64,000 nucleotides of DNA from Campylobacter sp. RM16189 (GCF_012978815.1 NZ_LIWR01000007.1:42919-106918), one strand, 5' to 3'. Positions 17,947 to 27,803 are shown, numbered from the stretch's first letter. Numbers and translations: made by a program. The notes: generated by a model not told the origin, from the letters alone.

Positions 17947-18975
17947 ATGCAAATTTACCACTTGTCGCATACCGATTTAGACGGATATGGCGCACAAACA
18001 ATAACAAATCACTATTTTAAAGATATAAAATTTTATAATTCAAATTATGGTAAAGAGATAGATGAAAAATTTAGTGAAATTTTATCAAATTTAGGCGATG
18101 AAAAATCCTTAATATTAATAACGGATCTAAATTTAACTCTTGCTCAATGTGAAGAGTTTGAAAAGTCTTTAGTGAGTAAAAATGCTAAACTTATACTGCT
18201 TGATCATCACCAAAGCGGAGCCGAATGCGCTAGCAAATTTGACTGGTATTTTCTGGATAGCTCAAGATGTGCCACAAAGATAACTCATGATTTTTTCTCC
18301 GCTATTTATGGAGTGGATGAGAGGCTTAAAAAATTTAGCGATGTAGTAAATGCTGTCGATATTTGGCTAAAAGACGATAAAGATTTTGAGATGGGTAAGG
18401 TTTGTCTAGGTCTTATAGCAAATGCAAAAGAGATAAACAAGGTGATGTTTGAGGAACAGAGCACCAAATATATGTTTTATCTGATTGAAAGGGCGCGCGA
18501 GTTTTTTAACGGTAAAAACGACTATATAGGGCTTGATGAGGCTGTTTTTAAATTTAAAAAAGATTTTTTTAGAAACCAAAAAGATGATACGCTAAGTAAC
18601 CTAATATCGGATTATGTTGTAAATCTACTCACTAAAAACAGAGAGAGATTTGAGATAAAATATAATGAATTCAGAGGAATTTTAACTTATAATATCGGAA
18701 ATACGTCCGTTATCGGAAACGACTTTTTGGTGGAGAATAACGATATTGACTTTTTTATCGATGTTACTAGCAAAAAAACGCTTAGTTTTCGTGCAAACGG
18801 AAAGGTTGACGTAAGCCAAATGGCTAAGAATTTAGTCGGCGGAGGCGGACATGTAAATGCCAGCGGAGGGATGTTTGCCGGCTTTAAAGATAGCTTTAAT
18901 TATGAGAATATTAAGGCTCAGATGGTAGATCTGATAACTAAAAAAACTTTAGAAAAAGAACAAAAGGAGATATGA
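17947..18975 (+). CDS. DHH-family phosphoesterase (nano-RNase-like)
   Basis: A 342-residue cytosolic metal-dependent phosphodiesterase. The N-terminal DHH domain shows HTDLDGYGAQ (about 7-16), ITDLN and LLDHHQSG (about 89-96). The C-terminal DHHA1 domain has the substrate-binding GGGGHVNASGG (about 300-310). The family degrades oligoribonucleotides, pAp or cyclic dinucleotides; the NrnB branch is the closest guess by length. AAAGGA precedes the ATG. It overlaps the next gene. Confidence 0.8.
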   Translation: MQIYHLSHTDLDGYGAQTITNHYFKDIKFYNSNYGKEIDEKFSEILSNLGDEKSLILITDLNLTLAQCEEFEKSLVSKNAKLILLDHHQSGAECASKFDWYFLDSSRCATKITHDFFSAIYGVDERLKKFSDVVNAVDIWLKDDKDFEMGKVCLGLIANAKEINKVMFEEQSTKYMFYLIERAREFFNGKNDYIGLDEAVFKFKKDFFRNQKDDTLSNLISDYVVNLLTKNRERFEIKYNEFRGILTYNIGNTSVIGNDFLVENNDIDFFIDVTSKKTLSFRANGKVDVSQMAKNLVGGGGHVNASGGMFAGFKDSFNYENIKAQMVDLITKKTLEKEQKEI

Positions 18976-19205
18976 TGATGAGGGAAGAAGAGCTAAGTAT
19001 AGACGAGCTAAGCTATGAGCTTTCTGTGATGCTTGAGGGCATGCTTTATTATGCTGGAGTTAAAAAAGATAAGCTTCAAGATGCGGCAGAGACCTATATA
19101 GAGAGTATAGAGGAGGCTCTTGAGGGAAGCGATGCAGAGGGTGTTGACGAGGTGATAGAGGTGATAGAGTATATGAAGAAAAAACACTCTAAATTTTTTA
19201 AATAA
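18972..19205 (+). CDS. Conserved small acidic hypothetical protein
   Basis: A protein of about 75-77 residues, very rich in Glu/Asp, predicted all helical (EELSIDELSYELSVML; EEALEGSDAEGVDEVIEVIEYM). Three consecutive ATG codons (18972, 18975, 18978) follow AAGGAGA, and the third has the best spacing. The start overlaps the DHH stop, so it is co-translated with it. I do not recognise its function. Confidence 0.6.
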   Translation: MMMREEELSIDELSYELSVMLEGMLYYAGVKKDKLQDAAETYIESIEEALEGSDAEGVDEVIEVIEYMKKKHSKFFK

Positions 19206-19233
19206 CGTCTTAAATTATGATAAAATCAGGGCT

Positions 19234-19404
19234 ATGAAACAAATTTTACTTTTGATAATGATGCTATTTTTTTTAAACGGATGTATTTTTGTTAATGAGC
19301 GTGGAATATCTACTAATTATTACAATGACTGTAAAGAGTATTATGACGCCACCGGTACCTACCGCAAAGATTGTCCAAAAAATTTAATTGATTGGTCTAA
19401 ATAA
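19234..19404 (+). CDS. Small lipoprotein
   Basis: A 56-codon gene beginning ATGAAACAAATT. The N-terminus is basic and hydrophobic with a lipobox FFLNGC (cysteine at about 17). The mature 40 residues hold two more cysteines (NDCKEYYDATGTYRKDC) that may form a disulfide. The stop codon is directly followed by the cmoB ATG. A lipoprotein (Cj0978c) also lies near cmoB in C. jejuni, but I cannot confirm homology. Upstream TAAAAT may be the promoter. Confidence 0.7.
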   Translation: MKQILLLIMMLFFLNGCIFVNERGISTNYYNDCKEYYDATGTYRKDCPKNLIDWSK

Positions 19405-20301
19405 ATGGTTGATTTGCAGAGCATTAGAGCTGTGAAATTGAAAGAGCTTGAAGGAAAGGCTTACGCACCCATTATAAAAGAGATTTCAGAGCTTGCGCCT
19501 TGTGAAAGCATTGTAAAATTTGCAGATGCTGTTGAAATAGATACAAATTTAAACCAAGAAGAGCGAGAAAAGATACTGCAAACGGCTTTAAATTTACGCT
19601 CTTGGCGCAAAGGACCTTTTAGGATAGATGATACATTTATCGATGCTGAGTGGAGAAGCTTTATTAAGTTTAATATCTTAAAGCCGTATCTTGATTTAGA
19701 GGGCAAAGTCGTAGGTGATATAGGCTGCAATAACGGATATTATCTCTTTAAAATGTTGCCATTTGGCACCAAGAAGCTAGTGGGCTTTGATCCTGGCATT
19801 ATGACATTTTTACAGTTTAAATTTATAAATCACTTTGTGCGCTCCAATATATCTTATGAGTTGCTTGGAGTTGAGCATCTGCCATATTATGAACATAAAT
19901 TTGATACCTTATTCTGTCTTGGTGTGATCTATCATAGAAGCGATCCTGTAAAAATGCTAAAGGATCTAAAGCTATCTTTAAATCCGAGCGGAGAGCTGTT
20001 TTTGGATACGATGTATATAGATATGGATGGAGATTTTGCGCTTACTCCAAAGCAGACATATTCTAAAATTTCAAATATATATTTCGTTCCTACGATTAGT
20101 GCGCTCATAAACTGGTGCGAGCGTGCAAATTTTAAGGATATAAAAATTTTAGCTACTAAAGAGACAGACTTTAAAGAGCAGAGAAAGACCGAGTGGATAT
20201 TGGGACAAAGTCTTGAAAATTTTCTTGATCTAAATAATCCAAAGCTAACTATAGAGGGCTACCCCGCTCCAAGACGTGTCTATTTGAAACTAAAAATTTA
20301 A
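19405..20301 (+). CDS. cmoB: tRNA U34 carboxymethyltransferase CmoB
   Basis: A 298-residue enzyme that moves the carboxymethyl group of carboxy-SAM to 5-hydroxyuridine at tRNA position 34. The Rossmann fold shows VGDIGCNNGYYLFKML (about 109-124) in place of the usual DxGxG of SAM methyltransferases, followed by LVGFDPG. Other CmoB blocks are WRKGPFRIDDTFIDAEWRS, LGVIYHRSDPV and TEWILGQSL. The start abuts the preceding stop. Together with the next gene it keeps the C. jejuni Cj0976-Cj0977 order. Confidence 0.92.
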   Translation: MVDLQSIRAVKLKELEGKAYAPIIKEISELAPCESIVKFADAVEIDTNLNQEEREKILQTALNLRSWRKGPFRIDDTFIDAEWRSFIKFNILKPYLDLEGKVVGDIGCNNGYYLFKMLPFGTKKLVGFDPGIMTFLQFKFINHFVRSNISYELLGVEHLPYYEHKFDTLFCLGVIYHRSDPVKMLKDLKLSLNPSGELFLDTMYIDMDGDFALTPKQTYSKISNIYFVPTISALINWCERANFKDIKILATKETDFKEQRKTEWILGQSLENFLDLNNPKLTIEGYPAPRRVYLKLKI

Positions 20302-20309
20302 GGGATAAT

Positions 20310-20843
20310 ATGAGTGATAATATTTTTGATGATAGTATGCAAGAGAGTGTGATTTTGCCTGAGGATGAAAATCCATTTCGCAATGAGCTTAAAACTTCTC
20401 CGCATATCAATTTAAGTTTAAGCGGCAGTGTAGTAGCCTTAGGTCCAAATCACGCTAAGACCAATTTTTTCGCGACTAACGAGATGGTGTGTGATGCACA
20501 GGGGCTTATACATGGAGGATTTGTTTTTTCTGCGGCTAGTTATGCTGCGCTTGCCTCTATCAACGAGACTTATAGTGTGATGATAGGGGCTAAAATTCAC
20601 TTCTATGCTCCGACTATGGTCAATGAGATGATAGAATTTGATGCGCATGCACATTTTGGAGAGAGTAAAAAACGAGAGGTTAGAGTTATTGGAAAAACTA
20701 AAGATATAAAGGTTTTTGAAGGAACTTTCCAAGTGGTTGTTTTGGAAGATCATATATTAAAAATTTATAAAGAAAATATACAAAAACAAGCTACAACAAG
20801 ACGTGCCGAAGAAAGAGCTAAAGAGACCAGTCTAAAAAATTAA
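20310..20843 (+). CDS. Cj0977-like hotdog-fold protein
   Basis: A 177-residue protein with a single hotdog (thioesterase-like) fold: INLSLSGSVVALGPNHAKT, LIHGGFVFSAASYAAL (central helix) and SVMIGAKIHFYAPTMV. The usual catalytic acid of thioesterases is not obvious, so it may bind acyl-CoA without hydrolysing it. It lies 8 bases after cmoB. The C. jejuni homologue Cj0977 is a sigma-28-dependent, non-flagellar invasion factor of unknown biochemistry. No sigma-28 promoter is visible in the short gap here. Confidence 0.75.
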   Translation: MSDNIFDDSMQESVILPEDENPFRNELKTSPHINLSLSGSVVALGPNHAKTNFFATNEMVCDAQGLIHGGFVFSAASYAALASINETYSVMIGAKIHFYAPTMVNEMIEFDAHAHFGESKKREVRVIGKTKDIKVFEGTFQVVVLEDHILKIYKENIQKQATTRRAEERAKETSLKN

Positions 20844-20855
20844 GATATAAATAGC

Positions 20856-21509
20856 TTAATAATTTAACTTTGTCGTATAATTTAACTCACTAATACCCCC
20901 CCCATCAATCATATCAATCCAATAGCCCATATTTTTTTGTTCGTATTTTAGAGTAGTTTTCTCACCATGACCGGGGTATAAAATAAAATCTCCATCTATT
21001 TTCATGCATCTTTCAAGGCTTAACTTCATACTATGTTTTTCTGAAAAAGGAAAATCGTATCTTCCTATTGAATCCATAAATATAAAATCGCCACTAAAGA
21101 TCGCATCGTCTACTTTTATCATACAAGTTCCCGGAGTATGACCCGGAAAGTGTAAAAAAGTAACATCAAAATCTCCTATTTTGAAATGCACATCTTCAAA
21201 TTTTGCTCCACCTATACCTATAGCATCATCTACAGTTTTGTATCCATACCTAAAAACGTCATTTTCTAACATAAATTTATCTTCTTTATGAATAAATACA
21301 TCAATATTAAAAAATTTTTTTAAGCCAAAGTTTGAAAAAATATGATCAAAATGTCCATGAGTGTTAAGAATCGCAACAGGATTAGCTGCATTTTTAATAA
21401 CAAATTCGTATGCTGATTCACCCGGATCTATAATCAGATCGAGTCCGTTTTTTGACACTATATAGCAGTTTGTCTGATATTTGCCACAAGTGTTACATAT
21501 TATTTTCAT
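20856..21509 (-). CDS. Metallo-beta-lactamase fold hydrolase (glyoxalase II-like)
   Basis: A 217-residue cytosolic hydrolase. Metal-binding motifs are complete: THGHFDHIF (HxHxDH, about 50-58), HFPGHTPGT (about 120-128), FSGDFIF (aspartate) and LYPGHGEKT. This pattern fits hydroxyacylglutathione-hydrolase-like proteins; the substrate is unknown. It is convergent with the Cj0977-like gene and divergent to nadE. A G8 homopolymer sits 13 codons before the stop and encodes Gly-Gly-Gly. A change of one base would end the protein within a few codons, so only the extreme C-terminus would vary. Confidence 0.85.
   Translation of the reverse strand: MKIICNTCGKYQTNCYIVSKNGLDLIIDPGESAYEFVIKNAANPVAILNTHGHFDHIFSNFGLKKFFNIDVFIHKEDKFMLENDVFRYGYKTVDDAIGIGGAKFEDVHFKIGDFDVTFLHFPGHTPGTCMIKVDDAIFSGDFIFMDSIGRYDFPFSEKHSMKLSLERCMKIDGDFILYPGHGEKTTLKYEQKNMGYWIDMIDGGGISELNYTTKLNY
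20896..20903. repeat. C8/G8 homopolymer tract in coding sequence
   Basis: Eight C on the plus strand (G8 on the coding strand) inside the 3' end of the hydrolase gene. G tracts of this length are classic slipped-strand phase-variation sites in Campylobacter. Losing a G gives an ending near DGGVLVS; gaining one gives DGGGY and then stop. Confidence 0.8.
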
Positions 21510-21633
21510 ATAGTTCTCTTTAAAAAAAATTATGACTCATATTTTATAATTTTTAACCTTAAAAGAAATTTTTTCTTAAAATTTAGTATAATATTAATTG
21601 AAAAATTAAAGTTAAAGTGTTTAAAAAATAAAA

Positions 21634-22398
21634 ATGGTCGCGGATTATAGCAGAATTACTATTAAATTACAAGACTTTTTAGTGAATTATTTAAAGACAA
21701 GTGGCGCAAGTAACTTTTTGGTGGGTGTTAGCGGAGGACTTGATTCCGCTGTGGTTTTGACTCTTTGTGCACTAGCTAAGCCAAAAAATACCCATGCCCT
21801 GATAATGCCAACTAAATTTTCAAGTAAAAACAATCTAAATGATGCTTTAAATCTTTGCAAAAGGCTAAAAGTAAATTACAAAATAATATATATAGAACCT
21901 ATAATTCAGAGCTTTGTAGATCAAATTTCAGAGGATATATCAAAGATAAGAATGGGAAATTTAACAGCAAGGGTTAGAATGTGCCTTCTTTATGATTATT
22001 CTGCCAGCATTAATGCCATAGTAGTAGGCACTAGTAACAAGAGTGAGAGGATGCTGGGTTATGGAACGATATATGGTGATATGGCATATGCACTTAATCC
22101 TATAGGAGAGCTTTTTAAGACTGAGATTTTTGAATTTGCTAGATTTTTAAATATAGATGATAGTATAATAAGCAAAGCACCTTCTGCCGATTTTTGGGAG
22201 AATCAAAGTGATGAAGCTGACATAGGATATAGCTATGATCAGATTGATATGGTATTAAAAGAGATATGTTTAAAGAAAAATAAGGAAGATTTGCGTAAAA
22301 TTTTTGATGAAAAGTTGGTTGACACCGTATTTTCTAGAATGAGAGCAAATGAATTTAAACTTAAAATGCCGCCAATTGCGGATTTGAATATTAACTAA
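21634..22398 (+). CDS. nadE: NH3-dependent NAD synthetase
   Basis: A 254-residue enzyme that amidates deamido-NAD in the final step of NAD synthesis. The PP-loop SGGLDSAV (about 34-41) binds [25 protein letters not shown] (about 129-150) is the NadE signature, and PSADFW and [13 protein letters not shown] follow. There is no glutaminase domain, so ammonia is the nitrogen donor. The C. jejuni order hydrolase-nadE-lpxK is kept, with one extra gene inserted before lpxK. Confidence 0.95.
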   Translation: MVADYSRITIKLQDFLVNYLKTSGASNFLVGVSGGLDSAVVLTLCALAKPKNTHALIMPTKFSSKNNLNDALNLCKRLKVNYKIIYIEPIIQSFVDQISEDISKIRMGNLTARVRMCLLYDYSASINAIVVGTSNKSERMLGYGTIYGDMAYALNPIGELFKTEIFEFARFLNIDDSIISKAPSADFWENQSDEADIGYSYDQIDMVLKEICLKKNKEDLRKIFDEKLVDTVFSRMRANEFKLKMPPIADLNIN

Positions 22399-22408
22399 GG
22401 AGTTGCGT

Positions 22409-23542
22409 ATGGAGGAGATTACTTTTTATAAGCCATCAATAGATGAGCAGGAAATAGAGGCTATTAAAGAGGCTTTTAAAGAGAGCGGTGTTTCTATAGT
22501 TAAAAAGCTTGAAGATAGAATAAAAAATTATTTTAACGTTAAGCATGCTATCGCTACAAATAATTCAGCCGCCGCACATCATCTCGCTCTTTGCTCAATG
22601 GATTTAAAAAGAGGGGATAAAGTAATATGCTCTGTAAACTCCATACCAAGCGTTGCTCAAGCTGTTAGACACTTTGATGCCGAGCCTATATTCGTAGATA
22701 TTAACGAGGATGATTTTAATATAAATCCAAATTCTTTAAGAGAGGTGTTAAAGGTTCACCATCATAAAAAATTAAAAGGAATTTTTGTCAATCATGTGGC
22801 GGGTCAAGCGTCCGATATGGACGAGATGTATAAGATTGCCCAAGAGTATGATGTAAAGGTTTTTGATGATGTAGGAAAAGGGGCAGGGTTAAGGTATAAT
22901 GATCAAAAAATAGGCTCTATAGAAAAATCTACAATATCTTGCTTTTGCATATATTCTAGGCTAGTAAACCCTATAGGGACTGCCGGATTTTTATTGACAA
23001 ACAATGATGATATAGCAAGTCGCGCCAGACTTCTTAGAAATCATGCGATAGTAGATGGTATAGATAAAGATGGAAATTTAGGATATATCTATGATGTTGT
23101 AGATATTGGTGTAAAATATGATATAACGGCGCTTTGCGCAGCATATTCTATGGCTCAGTTTGACAAAAACGATAAATTTATAAAAAGACGTCAGGAGATA
23201 GCAGCCATATATGATAAAGAGCTAGTTGACTGCCCTCATATAAAGACACCTATTAAAAAAAGAGACCATGTTTATGTTCAATATATAATAAAAGTTGATA
23301 AAAATCGCGATAGTTTTGCTAAAGAGATGCTTGAAAACGGCATTCATACAGCATTACACTATGTTCCTATACATCTTTTAAGCTACTATAAAAATAAATA
23401 CGCTCTTAAGGTTAATGCTTATCCAAATGCCTTAAAATCTTATCAGCAGATACTTTCTTTACCTATTTATAACGCATTAAAAGATGAAGAGGTTTATAGG
23501 GTTTGCGAGACTATAAAAGAGATAGCTAAGCACCGTGTTTAA
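22409..23542 (+). CDS. DegT/DnrJ/EryC1/StrS-like protein without the PLP lysine
   Basis: A 377-residue sugar-aminotransferase fold protein. The N-terminal [13 protein letters not shown], the conserved [10 protein letters not shown] and the C-terminal RLRNHA-like and HYVPIHLL blocks are visible. In the segment that should hold the internal-aldimine lysine (about 177-190, [13 protein letters not shown]) there is no lysine; Arg or Leu takes its place. The usual D-x-x-Q is DVGK. It is therefore probably not a standard aminotransferase; ColD-type dehydratases show similar lysine loss. ATG 22409 (AAGGAG 6 bases upstream) is preferred to TTG 22403. It overlaps lpxK by 8 bases, suggesting a sugar or lipid A role. 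Confidence 0.75.
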   Translation: MEEITFYKPSIDEQEIEAIKEAFKESGVSIVKKLEDRIKNYFNVKHAIATNNSAAAHHLALCSMDLKRGDKVICSVNSIPSVAQAVRHFDAEPIFVDINEDDFNINPNSLREVLKVHHHKKLKGIFVNHVAGQASDMDEMYKIAQEYDVKVFDDVGKGAGLRYNDQKIGSIEKSTISCFCIYSRLVNPIGTAGFLLTNNDDIASRARLLRNHAIVDGIDKDGNLGYIYDVVDIGVKYDITALCAAYSMAQFDKNDKFIKRRQEIAAIYDKELVDCPHIKTPIKKRDHVYVQYIIKVDKNRDSFAKEMLENGIHTALHYVPIHLLSYYKNKYALKVNAYPNALKSYQQILSLPIYNALKDEEVYRVCETIKEIAKHRV

Positions 23543-24446
23543 GAGGTTTGCGCATAGTTTTGCGCAGCGGTATTTTTATAGCCCGAATTTGCCCTGCAAA
23601 CTCGTTGCCATACTGCTTTTGCCTATTAGTTTGCTCTACCTTGTCGTTGTTTGGCTCAAATTTAAGCTTGCTTCCAAGAAAGATTTTCATATACCGATAA
23701 TAAGCATCGGAAATTTAACCCTAGGCGGAAGCGGAAAAACTCCTCTTTGTATGGCTATAGCAAACGAATTTGAGGGCGGTTTTATCATCCTTAGAGGATA
23801 TAAGCGCGCCTCAAAAGGGCTTAAAAAAATTTGCATAAACGGCGAAATTCTAACCGATGTCAAAACAAGCGGCGATGAGGCGATGGAGTATGCAAAAAGC
23901 GTTAAAAACGCAAATGTCATCGTAAGCGAAAACCGCGATGAAGCCATAAATTTAGCTCGCAGTCTTAAAGCCAGATACGTCTTGCTTGATGACGGCTTTT
24001 CTAAATTTCACATCAAAAAACTTAACATCCTCATTAAGCCCTCGCACGAGCCATATTTTGATTTCGTTATACCAAGCGGTGCTTATAGATATCCTAAGAG
24101 CTTTTATAAATTTGCAGACCGTATCGTGCAAGAAGGAGTTGATTTCACTCGAGAAAGCGAAATTATTAACCCAAGCGATAGGATGGTTTTAGTTACCGCC
24201 ATAGCAAATCCAGCAAGACTTAGCCCGTTTTATGAAAAGTGCATAGGGCGAGAGTTCTTTGAGGATCATCATAGCTTTACCAAAGGCGAGCTTGAAGCGA
24301 TTTTAAAGCGTTATAAAGCCACTTCGCTACTAGTTACTAAAAAAGATTTCGTAAAGATAGAGGAATTTGGCTTGCCGATATCTCTAATCACTCTTAAAAC
24401 GACTCTTTCAAGCGATTTTAAAGAGCTTATCAAAGCTACTCTCTAG
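23535..24446 (+). CDS. lpxK: Tetraacyldisaccharide 4'-kinase LpxK
   Basis: A 303-residue inner-membrane kinase adding the 4'-phosphate of lipid A. It has an N-terminal membrane helix (about 20-42), the LpxK P-loop [15 protein letters not shown] (about 56-70), and [11 protein letters not shown] with the aspartate pair typical of the family, followed by the FFEDHHSFT block. It starts with GTG inside the previous gene. From here to the ABC transporter the codons look richer in G/C than those just upstream. Confidence 0.92.
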   Translation: MFKRFAHSFAQRYFYSPNLPCKLVAILLLPISLLYLVVVWLKFKLASKKDFHIPIISIGNLTLGGSGKTPLCMAIANEFEGGFIILRGYKRASKGLKKICINGEILTDVKTSGDEAMEYAKSVKNANVIVSENRDEAINLARSLKARYVLLDDGFSKFHIKKLNILIKPSHEPYFDFVIPSGAYRYPKSFYKFADRIVQEGVDFTRESEIINPSDRMVLVTAIANPARLSPFYEKCIGREFFEDHHSFTKGELEAILKRYKATSLLVTKKDFVKIEEFGLPISLITLKTTLSSDFKELIKATL

Positions 24447-24482
24447 GCAAAATTTGCTATAATCGCCCAAAAAGGATCAAAT

Positions 24483-25325
24483 TTGCAAAAAAATATCAAA
24501 ACAGCCGAAATTATCGTATCCGCACTCCCGTATATACAAAAATTTAGAGATAAAATTTTCGTCATCAAATATGGTGGCGCAGCGCAAATAGACGAAAAGC
24601 TAAAAAACGACTTCGCGCGCGATATAGCCTTACTGCATTTAGTAGGCATAAAAGTGGTGATCGTGCACGGCGGAGGCAAAAAGATAAACTCCATGCTTGA
24701 AAAACTTGATATCAAAAGCGAATTTGTAGACGGACTAAGAGTGACCGATGAAGCGACGATGGAAGTAGTCGAGATGGTGTTAAGCGGGCTAATAAACAAA
24801 GAGATAACCGCTCTTTTAAACAAGCATGGCGCAAAAGCCATAGGCATAAGCGGCAAGGATGCTAATATGCTAAATGCGGTCAAGTCAGATAGCGGCAAAT
24901 ACGGCTTTGTGGGCGATATCACCGATGTAGATGAAAATATCGTGCTAAATTTGCTCAAAGAGGGCTTTGTGCCCGTTATCGCGCCTATCGCAACCGATAA
25001 AAACGCAAACAGCTACAACATCAACGCCGATCTTTGCGCAAGCGCGATAGCATGCAAACTAAAAGCCGAAAAGATAATGTTTTTAACGGATACGGCAGGA
25101 ATTTTAGACGGAGAAAAAAATCTTATAAGCAAGCTTGATGAAGCAAGCATAAATGAGCTTAAAAACTCAGGCGTAATAAGCGGAGGCATGATACCAAAAG
25201 TAGATGCCGCACTTGCTTGCGTAAAAAGCGGAGTTAAAAACTCACATATCATAGACGGCAGACTGCCCCACTCCATACTTCTTGAGCTATTTACCGATGA
25301 CGGAATAGGAACGATGATAAGATGA
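24483..25325 (+). CDS. argB: Acetylglutamate kinase
   Basis: A 280-residue arginine-biosynthesis enzyme phosphorylating N-acetylglutamate. Blocks are FVIKYGGAA (about 27-35), VVIVHGGGKKIN (about 59-70), FVDGLRVTD, GISGKDANML, FVGDITDVD and SGGMIPKVDAAL (about 235-246). It uses a TTG start with AAGGATC upstream, and shares ATGA with cutA. No other arg gene is in the window. Confidence 0.95.
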   Translation: MQKNIKTAEIIVSALPYIQKFRDKIFVIKYGGAAQIDEKLKNDFARDIALLHLVGIKVVIVHGGGKKINSMLEKLDIKSEFVDGLRVTDEATMEVVEMVLSGLINKEITALLNKHGAKAIGISGKDANMLNAVKSDSGKYGFVGDITDVDENIVLNLLKEGFVPVIAPIATDKNANSYNINADLCASAIACKLKAEKIMFLTDTAGILDGEKNLISKLDEASINELKNSGVISGGMIPKVDAALACVKSGVKNSHIIDGRLPHSILLELFTDDGIGTMIR

Positions 25326-25630
25326 AATTTGTGATAACTTCCTGCGATAAAAAAGGCGCAAAAAAACTTTCAAAAAAACTCATAAAGCGTAAATTCGCAG
25401 CTTGTGTAAGCGTGATAAAAGCTAAAAGTACCTATGTATGGGAAGGGGAAATTTGCTGCGAAAAAGAGAGAATTTTACTCATAAAAACGGATAAAAAATT
25501 TAAAAAAATAAGCAAATTTATAAAATCCAACCACAGCTACGAGCTTCCTGAAATCGCACTTATAAAAGCTGACGGTGCGCTTAAAAAATACGCAAAATGG
25601 GTTAGAAAATCGACAAAAGGCAAAAAATGA
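25322..25630 (+). CDS. cutA: CutA-type divalent cation tolerance protein
   Basis: A 102-residue CutA1 protein, a stable trimer of ferredoxin-like subunits. KLIKRKFAACVSVI (about 20-33), STYVWEGEI and HSYELPEIALIKA are family signatures. Links to copper or other metal tolerance are reported for some members, but the biochemical role is unclear. It is translationally coupled on both sides by ATGA overlaps (argB and thrC). Confidence 0.9.
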   Translation: MKFVITSCDKKGAKKLSKKLIKRKFAACVSVIKAKSTYVWEGEICCEKERILLIKTDKKFKKISKFIKSNHSYELPEIALIKADGALKKYAKWVRKSTKGKK

Positions 25631-27093
25631 AACTTCACCAAACAAGAGCCAATGAAAATGAAAATTTAAACGCGGTAAATTTTAGCGAGGCGCTGCTTGC
25701 TCCAAGCTCGGCTTATGGCGGACTTTATGCTCCGCTTAAGCTGCCTAAGCTGGATGATGAATTTTTCGCGCAAGCACAGGAGTTAAATTACGAGCAAATC
25801 GCGCTTGAGATCATTAAAAAATTTGAATTTGACGTTAAAAACGATGTCTTTGAAAAAGCCCTTAAAAGATATCTGAAATTTGACAAGCCAAACGAGCCCG
25901 TTCAGATAAGAAAAATCGGCGAAAATTTATACATAAACGAGCTTTATCACGGACCTACACGCGCTTTTAAGGATATGGCGCTTCAGCCGTTTGGAGTTAT
26001 ATTAAGTGAGCTTGCTAAGAACAAGGGCGAAAACTACCTCATAATGTGCGCTACAAGCGGAGATACGGGTCCTGCTACGCTTGAAACATTTAGCGATGTG
26101 CCAAATATAAAAGTAGTCTGCCTCTACCCAAAAGACGGCACAAGCGAGGTTCAGCGCCTTCAAATGATAAACGCAAGCGCTAAAAATTTAAAAGTTATCG
26201 GCATAGAAGGCAACTTCGACGATGCACAAAGAGCGCTTAAAACGCTTTTGGCTAGCGAAAATTTCAAAACAGCCCTAAAAGAACTTGGAGTATCTCTAAG
26301 CGCTGCAAATTCGGTAAATTTCGGGCGAATTTTATTTCAGATCATATATCACGTCTACGCTTATGTATATCTGCTAAAAACAGGTATTTTAAACGCGCAA
26401 GAGAGTTTTGACATCATAGTACCAAGCGGAAATTTCGGCAATGCGCTTGGAGCATACTACGCTAAAAAAATGGGCGCAAAAATAGACAAAATCAAAATCG
26501 TCTCAAACGCAAACAATATCTTAACCGAATTTTTTACCACCGGCGTTTATGATCTTAGGGGCAAAACTCTTGTAAAAACCATAAGCCCGGCTATGGATAT
26601 ATTGATCTCGTCAAACGTCGAGAGATTGCTTTTTGATAAATTTGGAGCAGTTAGAACAAAAGAGCTTATGCAAAATTTATCTCAAAACGGCTTTTATAGC
26701 CTAAATTCAAGTGAGTTAGAAGAGCTTAAAAAAGATTTTGAGGCTGATTTTTGCAGCGATGAAGAGTGCGAAGAGATAATTAAAGAACAAGCAAGCAAAG
26801 GCGTCATAATTGATCCTCACACAGCCACTTGCTTTAAGATGAGCTCGAATTTAACTCGTCCAAATGTGATAACCTCTACCGCTCACTGGGTAAAATTTGC
26901 GCCAAGTATGTTTAAAGCGTGTAAAAACGAGGAGTTAAAAGACGAAAGATTAGGGCTTGAAGCCTTGGCAAAAGAGTTTAGCGATATCGTCCCAGAGTCG
27001 ATAAAATCGCTATTTAGCTCACAAGCCGTCCACACGGATATCGCAAAACAAGATGAGATAGAGGAAAAAATTCTAAACTGGATAAAAAGATGA
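25627..27093 (+). CDS. thrC: Threonine synthase
   Basis: A 488-residue PLP enzyme converting O-phosphohomoserine to threonine. YHGPTRAFKDMALQ (about 107-120) contains the PLP lysine. CATSGDTGPATLE and VPSGNFGNALGAYYAKKMGA are the phosphate-binding and cofactor loops. The long form (480-plus residues) is usual in proteobacteria. ATGA overlaps lie at both ends (cutA, kdsB). Confidence 0.95.
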   Translation: MKLHQTRANENENLNAVNFSEALLAPSSAYGGLYAPLKLPKLDDEFFAQAQELNYEQIALEIIKKFEFDVKNDVFEKALKRYLKFDKPNEPVQIRKIGENLYINELYHGPTRAFKDMALQPFGVILSELAKNKGENYLIMCATSGDTGPATLETFSDVPNIKVVCLYPKDGTSEVQRLQMINASAKNLKVIGIEGNFDDAQRALKTLLASENFKTALKELGVSLSAANSVNFGRILFQIIYHVYAYVYLLKTGILNAQESFDIIVPSGNFGNALGAYYAKKMGAKIDKIKIVSNANNILTEFFTTGVYDLRGKTLVKTISPAMDILISSNVERLLFDKFGAVRTKELMQNLSQNGFYSLNSSELEELKKDFEADFCSDEECEEIIKEQASKGVIIDPHTATCFKMSSNLTRPNVITSTAHWVKFAPSMFKACKNEELKDERLGLEALAKEFSDIVPESIKSLFSSQAVHTDIAKQDEIEEKILNWIKR

Positions 27094-27803
27094 TAGTTAT
27101 ACCCGCTCGCCTTGCTTCAACGAGGTTTCATAACAAAATTTTAGAGCCCATAAACGGCGTGCCGATGTTTATCGCGACTGCAAAAAGAGTGCAAAATGTA
27201 GATGAAATTTTAATCGCAGTTGATGATGAAGAGGTGCTTGAGATAGCTAAAAAGCATGGATTTAAGGCGGTTATGACAAGCAAAGATCATCAAAGCGGAA
27301 CAGACCGCATAAATGAAGCGGTTAAAATTTTAAAACTGAGTGAAGATGAAATCATCATAAACGTTCAAGCCGATGAGCCTTTCATAGAGCCTGAAAATAT
27401 CGCCAAATTTAAGAAATTTTGCCAGGAAAATAGCCAAAAAGCCTTTATGTTTTCATGCTATAAGAGTGTTGGCGATGAAAATGCCGATGATAAAAATTTA
27501 GTTAAAGTAGTAACCGATAAAGACGGCTTTGCGCTGTATTTTTCTCGCTCGCGCATACCGTTTAACCGCTCGGAATGCAAAACCTATAAAGCCCACCTTG
27601 GCATATACGGATACAGTGTAAAAGCGCTTAACGAGTTTTGCGGCTTTGAAGCATCTTTTCTTGAAAATATAGAAAAACTTGAGCAGCTACGAGCCCTTGA
27701 AAACGGCAAAAAGATTGCAATGCTTGAAGTTAAAAGCGACAGCATAGGAATAGACTGCAAAGAGGATTTAAAAAGAGCCTTAGATAAATTCTGCGATAAA
27801 TAA
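27090..27803 (+). CDS. kdsB: CMP-KDO synthetase
   Basis: A 237-residue cytidylyltransferase that activates KDO for LPS core synthesis. IVIPARLASTRFHNKIL (about 2-18), the CTP-binding loop, SGTDRINEA (about 70-78), INVQADEPFI (about 91-100), YFSRSRIPF and HLGIYGYS are diagnostic. It is the last gene of the lpxK-argB-cutA-thrC-kdsB run, whose coupling links envelope and amino-acid genes. Confidence 0.95.
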   Translation: MIVIPARLASTRFHNKILEPINGVPMFIATAKRVQNVDEILIAVDDEEVLEIAKKHGFKAVMTSKDHQSGTDRINEAVKILKLSEDEIIINVQADEPFIEPENIAKFKKFCQENSQKAFMFSCYKSVGDENADDKNLVKVVTDKDGFALYFSRSRIPFNRSECKTYKAHLGIYGYSVKALNEFCGFEASFLENIEKLEQLRALENGKKIAMLEVKSDSIGIDCKEDLKRALDKFCDK

